NCBI RefSeq assembly: GCF_036511935.1 | Contig: NZ_AP028878.1 | Coordinates: forward strand, 1,426,001 to 1,490,000 | DNA: 64,000 nt | Source of the DNA: Marinobacter nanhaiticus D15-8W | GTDB lineage: Bacteria; Pseudomonadota; Gammaproteobacteria; Pseudomonadales; Oleiphilaceae | Reading direction: 5' to 3' | Part shown: in pieces, positions 44,451 through 53,545 of the stretch | Layout: each line of letters opens with the position of its first letter | How positions within the stretch are numbered: position 1 is the first letter of the stretch | Translations under genes and position numbers: made by a program | The notes under the pieces: generated by a model | Seen by the model: the letters and a program-made list of their open reading frames with translations, nothing else | Databases searched by the model: none | Told to the model about the DNA's origin: nothing

Positions 44451-45692
44451 ATGACCTTATTCGAAATTGTTGCCATCCTGCTCAGCCTCTCGGCGCTATT
44501 CAGTTACATCAATGCCCGCTTCATAGGGCTTCCCACCAGTATCGCCGTCATGGCTTTCTCACTGGTGTTCTCGCTGATCCTGGTGGGGCTGAACCACTTG
44601 GGAATACGCGATCTCGCTGACTGGGCTGAACAGTTGGTGGGGGAGGCGGATCTGGGACGAACGCTCCTCGACGGCATGCTCAGCTTCCTGTTGTTCGCCG
44701 GGGCCCTGCACGTCAACCTGGATGATCTGGCCGAGCAGAAATGGCTGGTGGCCTTGTTGGCCTCCTTTGGCGTGGTGACGACCACCTTCCTGGTCGGTGG
44801 TGCCCTGTGGCTGGTCGTCGACTGGCTGGGGCTGTCGCTGCCGTTTATCTACTGCCTGTTGTTTGGTGCTGTGGTAGCGCCTACGGATCCCGTTGCGGTG
44901 CTGGCTATCCTGAAGTCGGTGGATGCGCCGGCGAGCCTGTCCACCAAGATTGCCGGTGAATCCCTGTTCAATGACGGTGTAGCGGTCGTGGTATTCCTGG
45001 GCATACTTGGTATCGCCCAGGGCGAACGGGAGGCGACGTTCGCCAGTATCGGCCTCCTGTTCCTGGAAGAGGCGGTAGGCGGGCTGGTGCTGGGTTTCAT
45101 CCTCGGCTTCATCGGCTACCGGTTGTTGCGGAAGCTGGATAACTACCAGGTGGAAATACTGGTTACGGTAGCGTTGGTGGCCGGTGGCTATGCCCTGGCC
45201 AACCGGCTGCACATGTCCGGTCCCCTGGCGGTGGTCGTCGCCGGACTGATGCTGGGTAATCATGGCCGCAAGTTTGCCATGTCGAAAAAGACCGAGGAGC
45301 AATTGGACACCTTTTGGGAGTTGGTGGATGAGTTGCTCAACGCCGTTCTCTTCCTGTTGATCGGTCTGGAGATCCTGATCCTGTCCTTTGAGTTGCCGAC
45401 GCTCTGGGCCGGGCTCGTCGCTATTCCGGTGGCGCTGTTGGCGCGGCTGGTGGCGGTAGGCATTCCGGTCATGGCATTGAAGCCGTTCCGAGAGTTTAAT
45501 CCCCATTCCATCCGAGCCCTGACCTGGGGCGGCCTCAAGGGCGGGATTTCGGTCGCTCTGGCGTTGTCGTTGCCCGCGGGGCCGGAGCGCGACTTGATCC
45601 TGCCTATGGCCTATGTGGTGGTCGTGTTCTCGATCCTGGTGCAGGGTTTAACGATCAAGCATGTTCTGGGGACCGGTGACAAGGCGCCCTGA
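44451..45692 (+). CDS. Na+/H+ antiporter, CPA1/NhaP type
   Basis: 413 residues from ATG 44451, with GAAGGA 6 bp upstream (a GTG four codons earlier is an alternative). About twelve helices. CPA1 hallmarks are GAVVAPTDPVAVLAILKSV (the TDP motif) and KIAGESLFNDGVAVVVFLGI (the essential ND), with a later LTWGGLKGGISVALALSLPA. It exchanges cytoplasmic Na+ (or K+) for H+ and so serves pH and salt tolerance. It sits between two Crp/Fnr genes and near ectD. Confidence 0.93.
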   Translation: MTLFEIVAILLSLSALFSYINARFIGLPTSIAVMAFSLVFSLILVGLNHLGIRDLADWAEQLVGEADLGRTLLDGMLSFLLFAGALHVNLDDLAEQKWLVALLASFGVVTTTFLVGGALWLVVDWLGLSLPFIYCLLFGAVVAPTDPVAVLAILKSVDAPASLSTKIAGESLFNDGVAVVVFLGILGIAQGEREATFASIGLLFLEEAVGGLVLGFILGFIGYRLLRKLDNYQVEILVTVALVAGGYALANRLHMSGPLAVVVAGLMLGNHGRKFAMSKKTEEQLDTFWELVDELLNAVLFLLIGLEILILSFELPTLWAGLVAIPVALLARLVAVGIPVMALKPFREFNPHSIRALTWGGLKGGISVALALSLPAGPERDLILPMAYVVVVFSILVQGLTIKHVLGTGDKAP

Positions 45693-45721
45693 TATGAAAC
45701 GAGAATGACTGTCAGGCCGCG

Positions 45722-46507
45722 TCAATGTTGGGCGCGGCGGTTGCTGCCGGACTGTAGTTTGCGGGCCTGCTCCAGCATGTCGTCGATGTCTTCCTGAAGG
45801 TAGGTGTGATCAAAATGGGCAACTTCTTCCAAGCCTTTTATATCGAGCAATTCTACGTCGCCTTTGCCCGGACTGATCAGTCCTTCGTCCTTTAGCTCCC
45901 GGAACACTCGATTGACGTGAACCGCACTAAGCCCCAAGGCGTCGCCCAACATAGGCTGGGTCAGGGGAAGCTTCGAGCGTGCGCCGACGTCACTATTGGT
46001 TTTCTTCAGTCGTTCGAAAATCTCGACCAGAAAGTGGGCCAGCTTCTCTCGGGCCGAACGGCGTCCGAGGTTCACCAGTCGCTCCAGCAGGATGGCTTGA
46101 TCACGCGCGGCGATCATAAAAAAGATATTGCAAAGCACCACTGACTCAGCAAAGACTTCTGTCAGCCGTGTTTTGGGGAAGGCGCAGAGTTCGGCGTCGC
46201 TCATCACTGTTAGGCCAGATACACGTTTGTTGAAGGCAAATTCCCGCAGCCCCACGATATCTCCGGGTACGAAGATATCCAGGACCTGTCTTGATCCGTC
46301 CTCAAGAACCCGGTGCGAAAAGGCCCAGCCGTTCTTGACCGTGTAAAAATGGTCCGAACTCGAGCCTTGATCCCAAACTGTAGTTCCCTTCACATAGCTC
46401 TTGGGCCCTTTTTCGAGAGAATCCAGAAGCGCCTTGTCGCTATCGGATAAGGGCGAGTAATGTTCGAAGTGCTTAATGATACAACTGCCGTTCACGGGAT
46501 TCTCCAT
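45722..46507 (-). CDS. Crp/Fnr-family regulator, paralogue 2
   Basis: 261 residues, very similar in layout and sequence to paralogue 1: it shares CIIKHFEHYSPL at the N terminus, GLTVMSDAELCAFPKTRLTE in the sensor domain and ERLVNLGRRSAREKLAHFL in the dimer helix. The recognition region is GDALGLSAVHVNRVFRELKD. It lacks a FNR cysteine cluster. Convergent with the antiporter gene (29 bp between stop codons). Probably a tandem duplication product that has diverged mainly at the C terminus. Confidence 0.9.
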   Translation of the reverse strand: MENPVNGSCIIKHFEHYSPLSDSDKALLDSLEKGPKSYVKGTTVWDQGSSSDHFYTVKNGWAFSHRVLEDGSRQVLDIFVPGDIVGLREFAFNKRVSGLTVMSDAELCAFPKTRLTEVFAESVVLCNIFFMIAARDQAILLERLVNLGRRSAREKLAHFLVEIFERLKKTNSDVGARSKLPLTQPMLGDALGLSAVHVNRVFRELKDEGLISPGKGDVELLDIKGLEEVAHFDHTYLQEDIDDMLEQARKLQSGSNRRAQH

Positions 46508-46683
46508 TCTCCAGTGCAGATGCGGGTTTAGTAAAATTTGTCTATCCAGTACCTACGAGGCTCTCGGGCGGGGCTAGCGAGATAACGGGTTCGTAAGGAC
46601 CAGTCACAATAACTTTAAGAAGAGTGGGTGCCGTCGTTCAAGCCCTGGCGCAAAACAGGATGCCAGGGGGGGAGGCAGGCGGC

Positions 46684-47469
46684 CTAGCCCAGGCCAGGGT
46701 TGATGTTGAATTGCGGCACTGTGCGCAGGTATGCGGACAGTGTCTCGTCGTCATGCTGAAGGTAGTAGGCGTCGAACCGGGCAACCTTCCGCAGTCCCTC
46801 CAGATCGAGGATGGTCAGGCCATTACCGGTGGGCATCAGCAATGCCTCTTCCTTGAGTTCCCGGCAGGTCCGGTTTACGTGGACGACGCTGAGCCCCAAT
46901 GCATCCGCGAGCAGGGCCTGGGGTACGGGCAGTTCGAGGTGATGGCCGATGTCGCCTTGTACGCGACGCACCCGCTCGGACAGCTCCACCAGGAAATGCG
47001 CAAGTTTCTCCTTTGCCGAGCGGCGACCCAGGTTGACCATACGTTCCAGAAGGATCGCCTGGTTACGGGCCACGATGGTAAAGAAGATATTGCATAACGA
47101 CAGCGAGTTTGCGAACAGGGTGCTGAGCTGCGGCATGGAAAACGGGTAGAGTTCCGCGTGACTCAGTGTCATGAGACCCGAGCCCCGTTTACGGAACGCA
47201 AATTCCCGCAGGCCGATGATGTCGCCCGGGACATAGATATCCAATACCTGGCGCGTGCCTTCTTCCATGTTTCGGTAGGCGTAGGCCCAGCCCTTGCTCA
47301 GGATATAGAAGCGTTCCGAACTCGTGCCCTGTTGCCAGACCGAGGTGTTCTTCATGTAGGTGACGGGCGGCTTCACCAGAGAACTCAGGAGTTCCTTATC
47401 CTTTTGGCTCAAGGGTGTGAAATTTTCGAACTGCTCAACGATAAAGCGGGTGTCCAAAGAGTCTGTCAT
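46684..47469 (-). CDS. Crp/Fnr-family regulator, paralogue 3
   Basis: 261 residues, the most divergent of the three. The N terminus is MTDSLDTRFIVEQFENFTPL, with no Cys; it keeps ERMVNLGRRSAKEKLAHFLV and ADALGLSVVHVNRTCRELKE in the helix-turn-helix. The C-terminal stretch is shorter and differs. It is divergent from ectD across about 500 bp and 176 bp upstream of paralogue 2 on the same strand. A role in osmotic control is possible from position but not shown. Confidence 0.88.
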   Translation of the reverse strand: MTDSLDTRFIVEQFENFTPLSQKDKELLSSLVKPPVTYMKNTSVWQQGTSSERFYILSKGWAYAYRNMEEGTRQVLDIYVPGDIIGLREFAFRKRGSGLMTLSHAELYPFSMPQLSTLFANSLSLCNIFFTIVARNQAILLERMVNLGRRSAKEKLAHFLVELSERVRRVQGDIGHHLELPVPQALLADALGLSVVHVNRTCRELKEEALLMPTGNGLTILDLEGLRKVARFDAYYLQHDDETLSAYLRTVPQFNINPGLG

Positions 47470-47981
47470 GAACGCTAATCTGTACAGAGATGTTAACGAC
47501 TAATCTTTTTTGGGCTTTCGTCGTATGGGTTTGGTTAGCCCTTATTCTTTGAGATGCGCCCTATTCAGCCTCCGATATCCCCCGAACTCCATAACCTATG
47601 TTTAGCGTTTTGAGGTTTTAATGAAATAACCTTAACCAAGCAAAAATTTCGCCCTCAAACTGCTCAATAATGCGTCTAGTTGCCCGATATAAATGCAGTT
47701 TTTTCGTCGAGTACGGAGTCTCAAAGGACACATCGCCGTGGGCGATGGACCCAAAATTGCACCGCAAAAATCCACCACGCCTAAAACTACCTGTCAGTGA
47801 AGTTACGATCGCTTCACGCCAAGCGCGCCAGTGCCCGGACTATTTCTTTATCTATTTGATTAATAATAACTTTTTTAAGTCCTTGATCTAAGTTGTGACA
47901 ACGTATGTTGTGTCAGCCCCTGGGGTGGGCTGATAACTTTCGTCCGTCATTTACATTTACTTACAAATGGAGTGTGTAGGT
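47470..47981. promoter_or_regulatory. 512-bp divergent regulatory region, Crp/Fnr 3 to ectD
   Basis: AT-rich. A palindrome ACAAC-GTAT-GTTGT lies at 47898-47911, with GTTGTGACA / GTTGTGTCA direct repeats overlapping it, and a hairpin TCAGCCC / GGGCTGA at 47913-47933 about 50 bp before ectD. The palindrome contains a TGTGA half-site of the Crp type but no matching TCACA. These are candidate operator and 5'-leader elements; function is inferred from position only. A 73-codon frame inside (47670-47891) is not credible. Confidence 0.45.
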
Positions 47982-48890
47982 ATGTTGCAGAATGCAGATC
48001 ATTACCCCACCAGGACGGACGACAAGCGGGAGACGTTTGATCGCCATGAACCTGTGATTCACTGCGAAGGCGAAGAACGGGAATACGGCCCCCTCGGCGT
48101 TTCCCAGCTCGATCAGTTCGAGCGCGACGGGTTTCTCTGGCTTGAAGGGTTTTTCCCCCAGGAACGTATCGAGCCGTTCTTCGAAGAGCTCGACGCCATG
48201 GCCCGCGACCCGGAGATCCGTGATCGGGACGAGGTCATCATGGATGCGGACAAGACCGAGATCCGCTCGGTGTTTGCCATGCATGAACTGTCTGAAGCCT
48301 TCGACCGCATGACCCGCGACCCGCGCCTGCTCGGCATGGCGCAGCAGATCCTGGGTGGCGACGTCTATATCCACCAGTCCCGGATCAACAGCAAGGCCGG
48401 GTTCTCCGGTGGCGGCTTCAACTGGCACTCGGATTTCGAGACCTGGCACAGTGAGGATGGCATGCCGAAGATGCGTGCGATCAGTGCATCGATCATGCTG
48501 ACCGACAACAATGCGTTCAACGGCCCGTTGATGCTGATTCCGGGGTCTCACAACCGCTTTGTACCTTGTGTTGGCAAAACGCCGGATAACAACTGGCTGC
48601 AGTCGCTCAAGAGTCAGGAGATCGGCGTGCCGGATCAGGAATCCATTGCTGAACTGGCCAACAAGCGCGGTATCGAGGCCCCCACAGGTCGTGCCGGTTC
48701 GTTGCTGCTTTTCGATTCCAACACGTTGCACGCGTCGAACGCGAACCTGTCGCCTTGGCCCCGTGCGAACCTGTTCTTCGTCTACAACAGCGTCGAAAAC
48801 CGCTTGGCAGATCCGTTCTCCGGAACCAATCCACGTCCGGAATACCTGGGTGCACGTCAGCGCAATGTCGCCCTTACACCTAACCACTGA
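47982..48890 (+). CDS. ectD: Ectoine hydroxylase EctD
   Basis: 302 residues from ATG 47982 (an ATG five codons earlier is possible). It belongs to the phytanoyl-CoA dioxygenase-like EctD family, with Fe ligands His149 and Asp151 in the family signature around FNWHSDFETWHSEDGMPKMR and His250 in FDSNTLHASNAN, followed by Arg in SPWPRANLFF for 2-oxoglutarate. It converts ectoine to 5-hydroxyectoine, a compatible solute, using O2 and 2-oxoglutarate. The ectABC synthesis genes are not in this window, so they should be elsewhere in the genome. Confidence 0.95.
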   Translation: MLQNADHYPTRTDDKRETFDRHEPVIHCEGEEREYGPLGVSQLDQFERDGFLWLEGFFPQERIEPFFEELDAMARDPEIRDRDEVIMDADKTEIRSVFAMHELSEAFDRMTRDPRLLGMAQQILGGDVYIHQSRINSKAGFSGGGFNWHSDFETWHSEDGMPKMRAISASIMLTDNNAFNGPLMLIPGSHNRFVPCVGKTPDNNWLQSLKSQEIGVPDQESIAELANKRGIEAPTGRAGSLLLFDSNTLHASNANLSPWPRANLFFVYNSVENRLADPFSGTNPRPEYLGARQRNVALTPNH

Positions 48891-49226
48891 TACCGATGCA
48901 TCCTCGATTGAGTGATGCACGATTGAATCGTTGATGAAAGCCGGCCCCCGCTTTCATCGCCATAACGAAGCCGTTATCAACGAACGGAGGTACGAAAGTT
49001 GGGTTACGATTCTGTAGCTTCGTGGATAAAGCCCTTTTCGTGTCCCACGCCTTTTCGTAGGCTAAAGTTAAAGAGGGAATGGCCGTTTTGGTGAGCCAGA
49101 TCGGCACTCTTCAGCAAATGCCGGTGGTTTTCCGATTCGGTTTGAGGTCATTCCGTCACATTCATCGTTGCTGGTGGCAGCAAGGATGAATTCGCAATAG
49201 CAGCAAATCCGCAACAGGAGGGAATC
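48891..49226. other. 336-bp intergenic region after ectD
   Basis: Contains two inverted repeats close to the ectD stop (48933-48958 and 48962-48977). The rest holds a plain AT-balanced promoter region ending in the ribosome-binding site of the next gene (AGGAGGG). No gene was seen. Confidence 0.4.
48933..48958 (+). terminator. Hairpin 42 bp after ectD
   Basis: GATGAAAGC / GCTTTCATC, a perfect 9-bp stem with a CGGCCCCC loop. A second small stem, ATAACG / CGTTAT, follows at 48962-48977. There is no T-run, so Rho-independent termination is uncertain. Confidence 0.45.
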
Positions 49227-49655
49227 ATGGATAAGACCTGGATTGTCGTAGCTGATAGCGCTCACGCCCGTATTCTGGCTACCACGCAGCGCGTCAATAC
49301 TCCGGCTGAAATAGCATCGCTGGAGCACCCTGAATCCCGGATGAAGCAAAGCGAGCTGGTCTCGGACAAGCCGGGCCAGACGAACGATCGTATGGGCGTA
49401 GCCCAGAACCAGATGGAAGAGCCGGACTACCGGGGACAAGAGCAGGAAGACTTTGCCAGCACTATTATCGAGAAGTTGGAGGAGGGCCGCCAGCAGGGCC
49501 GCTTCGATAGCCTGGTGCTGGTTGCTGCGCCGAACTTCCTGGGTATCCTGCGGAACTCGCTCAGCAAGCCGCTGAGCAAGATGGTCACGCAAAGCCTGGA
49601 TAAGAACCTGGTCACTCATGACGAGGAGAGCATCCGCAAGCACCTGTTTCATTGA
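49227..49655 (+). CDS. Host-attachment-type protein (baeRF-like)
   Basis: 142 residues. It starts with the family pattern TWIVVADSAHARILAT, has a polar middle (RMGVAQNQMEEPDYRGQEQE) and ends with LVLVAAPNFLGILRNSLSK and KNLVTHDEESIRKHL. This matches the small host-attachment family first described in Agrobacterium attachment, now linked to release-factor-like folds. The role here is unknown. AGGAGGG precedes the ATG. Followed by terminator-like hairpins. Confidence 0.82.
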   Translation: MDKTWIVVADSAHARILATTQRVNTPAEIASLEHPESRMKQSELVSDKPGQTNDRMGVAQNQMEEPDYRGQEQEDFASTIIEKLEEGRQQGRFDSLVLVAAPNFLGILRNSLSKPLSKMVTQSLDKNLVTHDEESIRKHLFH

Positions 49656-49670
49656 ACAGGTGATCCTAGC

Positions 49671-49723
49671 GGACGGGTTTGCTTATACCAGATCCCTCAC
49701 CGATAGACTGGGCGAACCCGTCC
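49671..49723 (+). terminator. Long-loop hairpin after the attachment gene
   Basis: GGACGGGTTTGC pairs with GCGAACCCGTCC (11 of 12) across a loop of about 29 nt, followed by GTCTTTG. Confidence 0.5.
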
Positions 49724-49799
49724 GTCTTTGAAAAGGGGGTGTGGCATATCCGGTAAAGTCCTGCTGATTCTTTAATGGAAAGGCAGGCATAGACAAAGG

Positions 49800-49841
49800 C
49801 CCGGGAGCTTAACCGTAAACATACGGCTAAAGCGTCCCGGG
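49800..49841. terminator. Second hairpin, probably bidirectional
   Basis: CCCGGGA...GCTTAACCGT and ACGGCTAAAGCGTCCCGGG form an imperfect long stem between the convergent attachment and EF-hand genes. Confidence 0.5.
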
Positions 49842-49889
49842 TTTGATCATTCAGTCTGTAGGGTACTGTGTCGCAAGTGCAGGGCCTTC

Positions 49890-50237
49890 CTATTCCCGCC
49901 CCTCATCAAACTCCTCTCGGCTGATCTTGCCATTGTCGTTGGTATCGTAGCGATCCAATAACCGGAGTTTTTCTTCATCTTTTTTGCCGGCGGCTGGTTC
50001 GCCATAGGCATCGAGTTCTTCACCACTCAGGGTACCATCCTGATTCTGGTCGAGCTGGTTGAACAATGTCGAATCCAATGTACCCTGGCTCATACCCAGG
50101 CCCGGGTAGTGTGTATTCGATTCACGAGCCGGCTGGGGCGTTTCGTTGCCGCCTTGATAGTCCCCGGCGTGGATAACCGGGGAGGTCAACAATGTTGCGC
50201 CCAATAGCGTGGATAGGGCCATCAACGGCACTCTCAT
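49890..50237 (-). CDS. Periplasmic EF-hand protein
   Basis: 115 residues from the ATG at 50237, chosen because AAGGAGGG sits 8 bp upstream. A signal peptide (about 1-24, ending TSPVIHA) is followed by a linker and two EF-hand loops: DQNQDGTLSGEE and DTNDNGKISREE, each with Asp/Asn ligands at positions 1, 3 and 5 and Glu at 12. It should bind Ca2+ in the periplasm. Its partner is unknown. Confidence 0.88.
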   Translation of the reverse strand: MRVPLMALSTLLGATLLTSPVIHAGDYQGGNETPQPARESNTHYPGLGMSQGTLDSTLFNQLDQNQDGTLSGEELDAYGEPAAGKKDEEKLRLLDRYDTNDNGKISREEFDEGRE

Positions 50238-50505
50238 AGCGTATCCCTCCTTCTCTTCCATGGGCCGGCGTTCATGGGGCCCTCGTTAGCTTCATGCTTG
50301 GTATGCCAAAGCATACGTGCAATGCCCCTGACGCCGATCAGATTGATCGCTTTAAAGATGACGTACTGATAAGAGGATATGTTGGGTGCCTCGTAAATGC
50401 TCAACTCCCAGGTTAATTTCGTAAGCGACAGCCGTGCAGAATGTCTACCCGGCTCCGGTTTCTATCAGGTTTGACCTGGCCAGGCCGATGCGCCGCCAGC
50501 GGACG

Positions 50506-51980
50506 TTAGCCAAAGACGATTCCCATCAGCACATAACCTAACAACGTGACGACTACTATACCCACCAGATTGAGCAGGAAGCCTGCACTGATCATGTCGC
50601 TAATGCGCATGTGCCCGCTGCCGAAGACAATGGCGTTTGGCGGCGTTGCGACCGGCATCATGAAGGCGCAGCTCGCGGCAATAGCGGCAGGTACGGCGAG
50701 CAGGTAGGGGTCGGCGCCCTGGGACGTCCCAGCGCGCCCATTAGAGGCAGGAAAGCGGCGGCAGTGGCTGTATTGCTGGTGATCTCTGTCAGGAAAATGA
50801 TGACCGCAGCCACCAGCGCGACGGTTAACAGCACCGGCAGTACGCCAATGACCGACAGACTCTCGGCGATCCACTTGGCGAGTCCGGAACTGCTTATCAC
50901 GCCGGCCAATGCAAGACCACCCCCGAACAGCAGCAGCACGCCCCAGGGGATCCTTTCGGCGGTTTCCCAGTTCATGATGAACGTCCGGGTCTTGAGGTTG
51001 ACCGGGATCACGAACAGGGCCACTGCTGCGGCGATGGCGATTACAGTATCGTCTAGCCAGGGAATCAGGCTACTGGAGAGCAGTGGCTGGCATATCCAAG
51101 CCGCTGCTGTTAGTACGAAGACGGTCAGTACCAGCTTCTCGCCCCGGCCCATGGCGCCGAGTTCCTTGAGCTGGTCCTTGATCATCTGGCCGCTATCGTC
51201 ACCGCTGCTGACGCCATCCCTGTTGAAGCCGAGGTCACCCCGGGTCAGCCACCACCAAATAGCCACCAGCATGGTGGCAGAGATAGGTATGCCAATCAGC
51301 ATCCACTGGGCAAACCCAACGTTGATATCGTGATTGTCAGCAAGGTAGGCCGCGAGCAAGGCGTTGGGTGGCGTCCCAATCAAGGTGGCAATGCCACCGA
51401 CACTGGCGGAATAGGCAATGGCGAGCAGCAGTCGCGTGGCGAATTGACGGGTGGCTTCAGGGTCGTCGCCTTCGCGCATGTTCACCACTGAGAGGCCGAT
51501 GGGGAGCATCATGATGCTCGTCGCGGTGTTGGATACCCACATACTGATAAAGGCAGTCGCTAGGATGAATCCGCCGATCTGGCGTTTGGGATGACTGCCT
51601 ACGGTGGCCAGGATATTCAGCGCGATACGCCGGTGCAGCTCCCAGCGTTGCATCGCCAGGCCGATGGTAAACCCGCCAAGGAACAGGAAGATAATGGGGT
51701 TGGCGTACGGCGATGTCGCTTCCTTGATGGAGCCCAACCCAAGGGCGGGTATCAGGCAGATCGGAATCAGGGCCGTGGCGGGAATCGGGATGGTCTCCGT
51801 CGACCACCAGGTCGCCATCAGCAGCATCAGCCCCGCCGCCCGCCAGGCCTCCTCCGGCATTTGCGCCGGTGGAGGTAATAACAACGTCATCACCAGAAAT
51901 AGCGGGCCAAGAATGAAACCTGCCACTTGAGCCCGGCTCAGGCCCTTACGTTCCCTACTCTGGGCACTGTTTTCGTCCAT
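50506..51980 (-). pseudogene. SLC13/DASS sodium-dicarboxylate symporter with a -1 frameshift
   Basis: The first frame (from 51980) gives an SLC13 transporter with SNTATSIMMLPIGLSVV and GTPPNALLAAYLADN in repeat 1 and [20 protein letters not shown] in repeat 2, then loses homology at about residue 420 and stops at 50658. The missing end is in another frame (to 50506): [20 protein letters not shown], then [15 protein letters not shown] with the second Pro-Pro-Asn motif. One missing base after CTGGG in the palindrome CTGGGACGTCCCAG (50719-50732) would give [16 protein letters not shown] and about 491 residues. Either a broken gene or a sequencing error. It would import succinate-like dicarboxylates with Na+. 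Confidence 0.82.
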
Positions 51981-52279
51981 GTCATGTCATCCCTTGGTAC
52001 GCGTCGGTTCGTCCGACTGGTTCGCGCATATATTCAACAATTACGGAGGGATGAAGGAAGTGCAAGTGACACTATCGTTGCCAGGTTTTAATGGGGAGAG
52101 GTGCGCCGGGCTCTTATTCTTCAACGCTATTGGGTTGGCGACTTGGCATGGCCGCCCTTTGAAGATTTGACAATTTTTTTCAGACAGTTTGCATAACCTC
52201 GTATAGCTTTCTCTTTGTTTCAGTCTCATGCAGCAAAACGACTCGGGAGCGCCCGGGCGAAAATTGACAGGGATGTTAG

Positions 52280-52792
52280 ATGAAGACCCTATATCTGCTT
52301 TCGATCCTCATTCTTATATCAGCGTGCTCTTCCAGTAACGAGAGTGATGATCCCCGAAGCCTGAGTTTGCACACGCCTAGATTCCTTGCCGCTGTCAGTT
52401 GTGATGAGAAGGGTAGGGTCACTACCTTTGATGGACACCCAGCTTTCTGGTGCCAGAAACATCAGGAGGGGGCTACCGTGACGACGTATCTCGAAGTAGA
52501 CGACGCTTATATGTTGACTAAGGTGCGCGCAGAAATCCGTGGGCCGCAGAAGGTTTCTCAAGATACTACCTCGGCAGCACACCAGACCTTAACTTACCTA
52601 TTAAAAAGTTACACGTCGGCGTCGCCCGACCTTTTAGCGGGATTAATAGACCGGTGCGAAGAAGCGGTAGACCTTCCGGCTGTTTCGAAAGACGGTGGAA
52701 GCTATCATTCCCATTTTAAGTGCAGGAAACCACACTTTAGTGATGATGCATTCCTGGATCTGGACATAACATACTCTGCAATCGCCAGTTGA
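52280..52792 (+). CDS. Predicted lipoprotein, unknown
   Basis: 170 residues. A lipobox (LILISAC, Cys at about residue 16) follows a short hydrophobic signal. The mature part contains several Cys (SCDEKG, FWCQKH, RCEEAV, FKCRKP) that could form disulfides. I recognise no family. The GC content is lower than in neighbouring genes. The DUF4124 gene starts 19 bp later, so they may be cotranscribed. Confidence 0.65.
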   Translation: MKTLYLLSILILISACSSSNESDDPRSLSLHTPRFLAAVSCDEKGRVTTFDGHPAFWCQKHQEGATVTTYLEVDDAYMLTKVRAEIRGPQKVSQDTTSAAHQTLTYLLKSYTSASPDLLAGLIDRCEEAVDLPAVSKDGGSYHSHFKCRKPHFSDDAFLDLDITYSAIAS

Positions 52793-52811
52793 TCCGTTTA
52801 AAGGTAGGGCT

Positions 52812-53312
52812 ATGCGCATTCTAATTGCTGGTGTCTTTCTGATCAGTTCGTTGCTCGCCGCAGGCGGAGTTCAGGCAGGCGTATACAAATGTCAGAAAAC
52901 TTCGGGTGAAATCTCATATTCCGACAAGCCTTGTGTCAACGCAGAGCCTCTGGAAATCCCGCCCGCAACCCTTTTATCCGGCGGTAGTAGTCACTCTGCT
53001 TCTTCACCTATGGCTAATTCTTCCTCAGTTGAGGGTGCTAGCCTCTCGGGTGATGCCTGCGTTACCGCTATCAATAATGGCAAGGACTGGATAAAAAGCA
53101 TGCGAGATGTGGCTAAGCGGAATCTGCAGACTGGCCATATGAGTCAGGCGGAGTATGCCTATGGGATGCGCGAGCTGGAATCGTTCCAGTCGGGTCTCAA
53201 CGTTTCAAAGTGTCGCTCTGCTGCCGGCAACAATAAGAAGTTCTTCCAGTGCCTTACCAAAGTAACGAACCACCTTGCTGTGTGTGGACGACAGTACAAA
53301 CCCATCCTCTAG
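52812..53312 (+). CDS. DUF4124-containing secreted protein
   Basis: 166 residues with a signal peptide (MRILIAGVFLISSLLAAGGV...QA) and then the DUF4124 start GVYKCQKTSGEISYSDKPC. A Ser-rich linker follows, and a Cys-containing C-terminal half (DACVTAINNGKDWIKSMRDV, later KFFQCLTKVTNHLAVC) has no recognised domain. Function is unknown. AAGGTAGGG precedes the ATG. Confidence 0.75.
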   Translation: MRILIAGVFLISSLLAAGGVQAGVYKCQKTSGEISYSDKPCVNAEPLEIPPATLLSGGSSHSASSPMANSSSVEGASLSGDACVTAINNGKDWIKSMRDVAKRNLQTGHMSQAEYAYGMRELESFQSGLNVSKCRSAAGNNKKFFQCLTKVTNHLAVCGRQYKPIL

Positions 53313-53545
53313 TCTTGCGAGACACCTCAGCCTGTCCTGGCTAGAATTCGGATTAATCCGACGATCCCTCCAAAACAAATATATCCGCATGTCCGGGATA
53401 CCCTGGGCAGCCCGGATTGACTATGCTTAGCACGCTGCTATTCCCCACTTTTTTGGTGGTTCGGGGTGGTGCCATTCAACTGAGCTGTGGTTTAAGAAAG
53501 CCGCTAGTTAAGAATAATTGCACTGAATGTCGTTCTGGAGTCTCT

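Noticed and set aside
44559..45506. 315-codon minus-strand frame over the antiporter
   Set aside because: Shadow frame, Gln/His/Arg-rich; the antiporter motifs TDP and ND are on the plus strand.
43223..47469. Oxygen-sensing FNR regulators
   Set aside because: None of the three has the N-terminal four-cysteine cluster, and no TTGAT-N4-ATCAA box was found nearby.
47670..47891. 73-codon plus-strand frame in the ectD promoter region
   Set aside because: No ribosome-binding site, no homology features, AT-rich; more likely regulatory DNA.
47961..48920. 319-codon minus-strand frame over ectD
   Set aside because: EctD on the plus strand is complete and has all metal ligands; the antisense frame is compositionally biased.
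50506..51980. Programmed ribosomal frameshift in the SLC13 gene
   Set aside because: No slippery heptamer such as A-AAA-AAG was seen at the site; a deletion or sequencing error is simpler, so it is kept only as a question in the finding.
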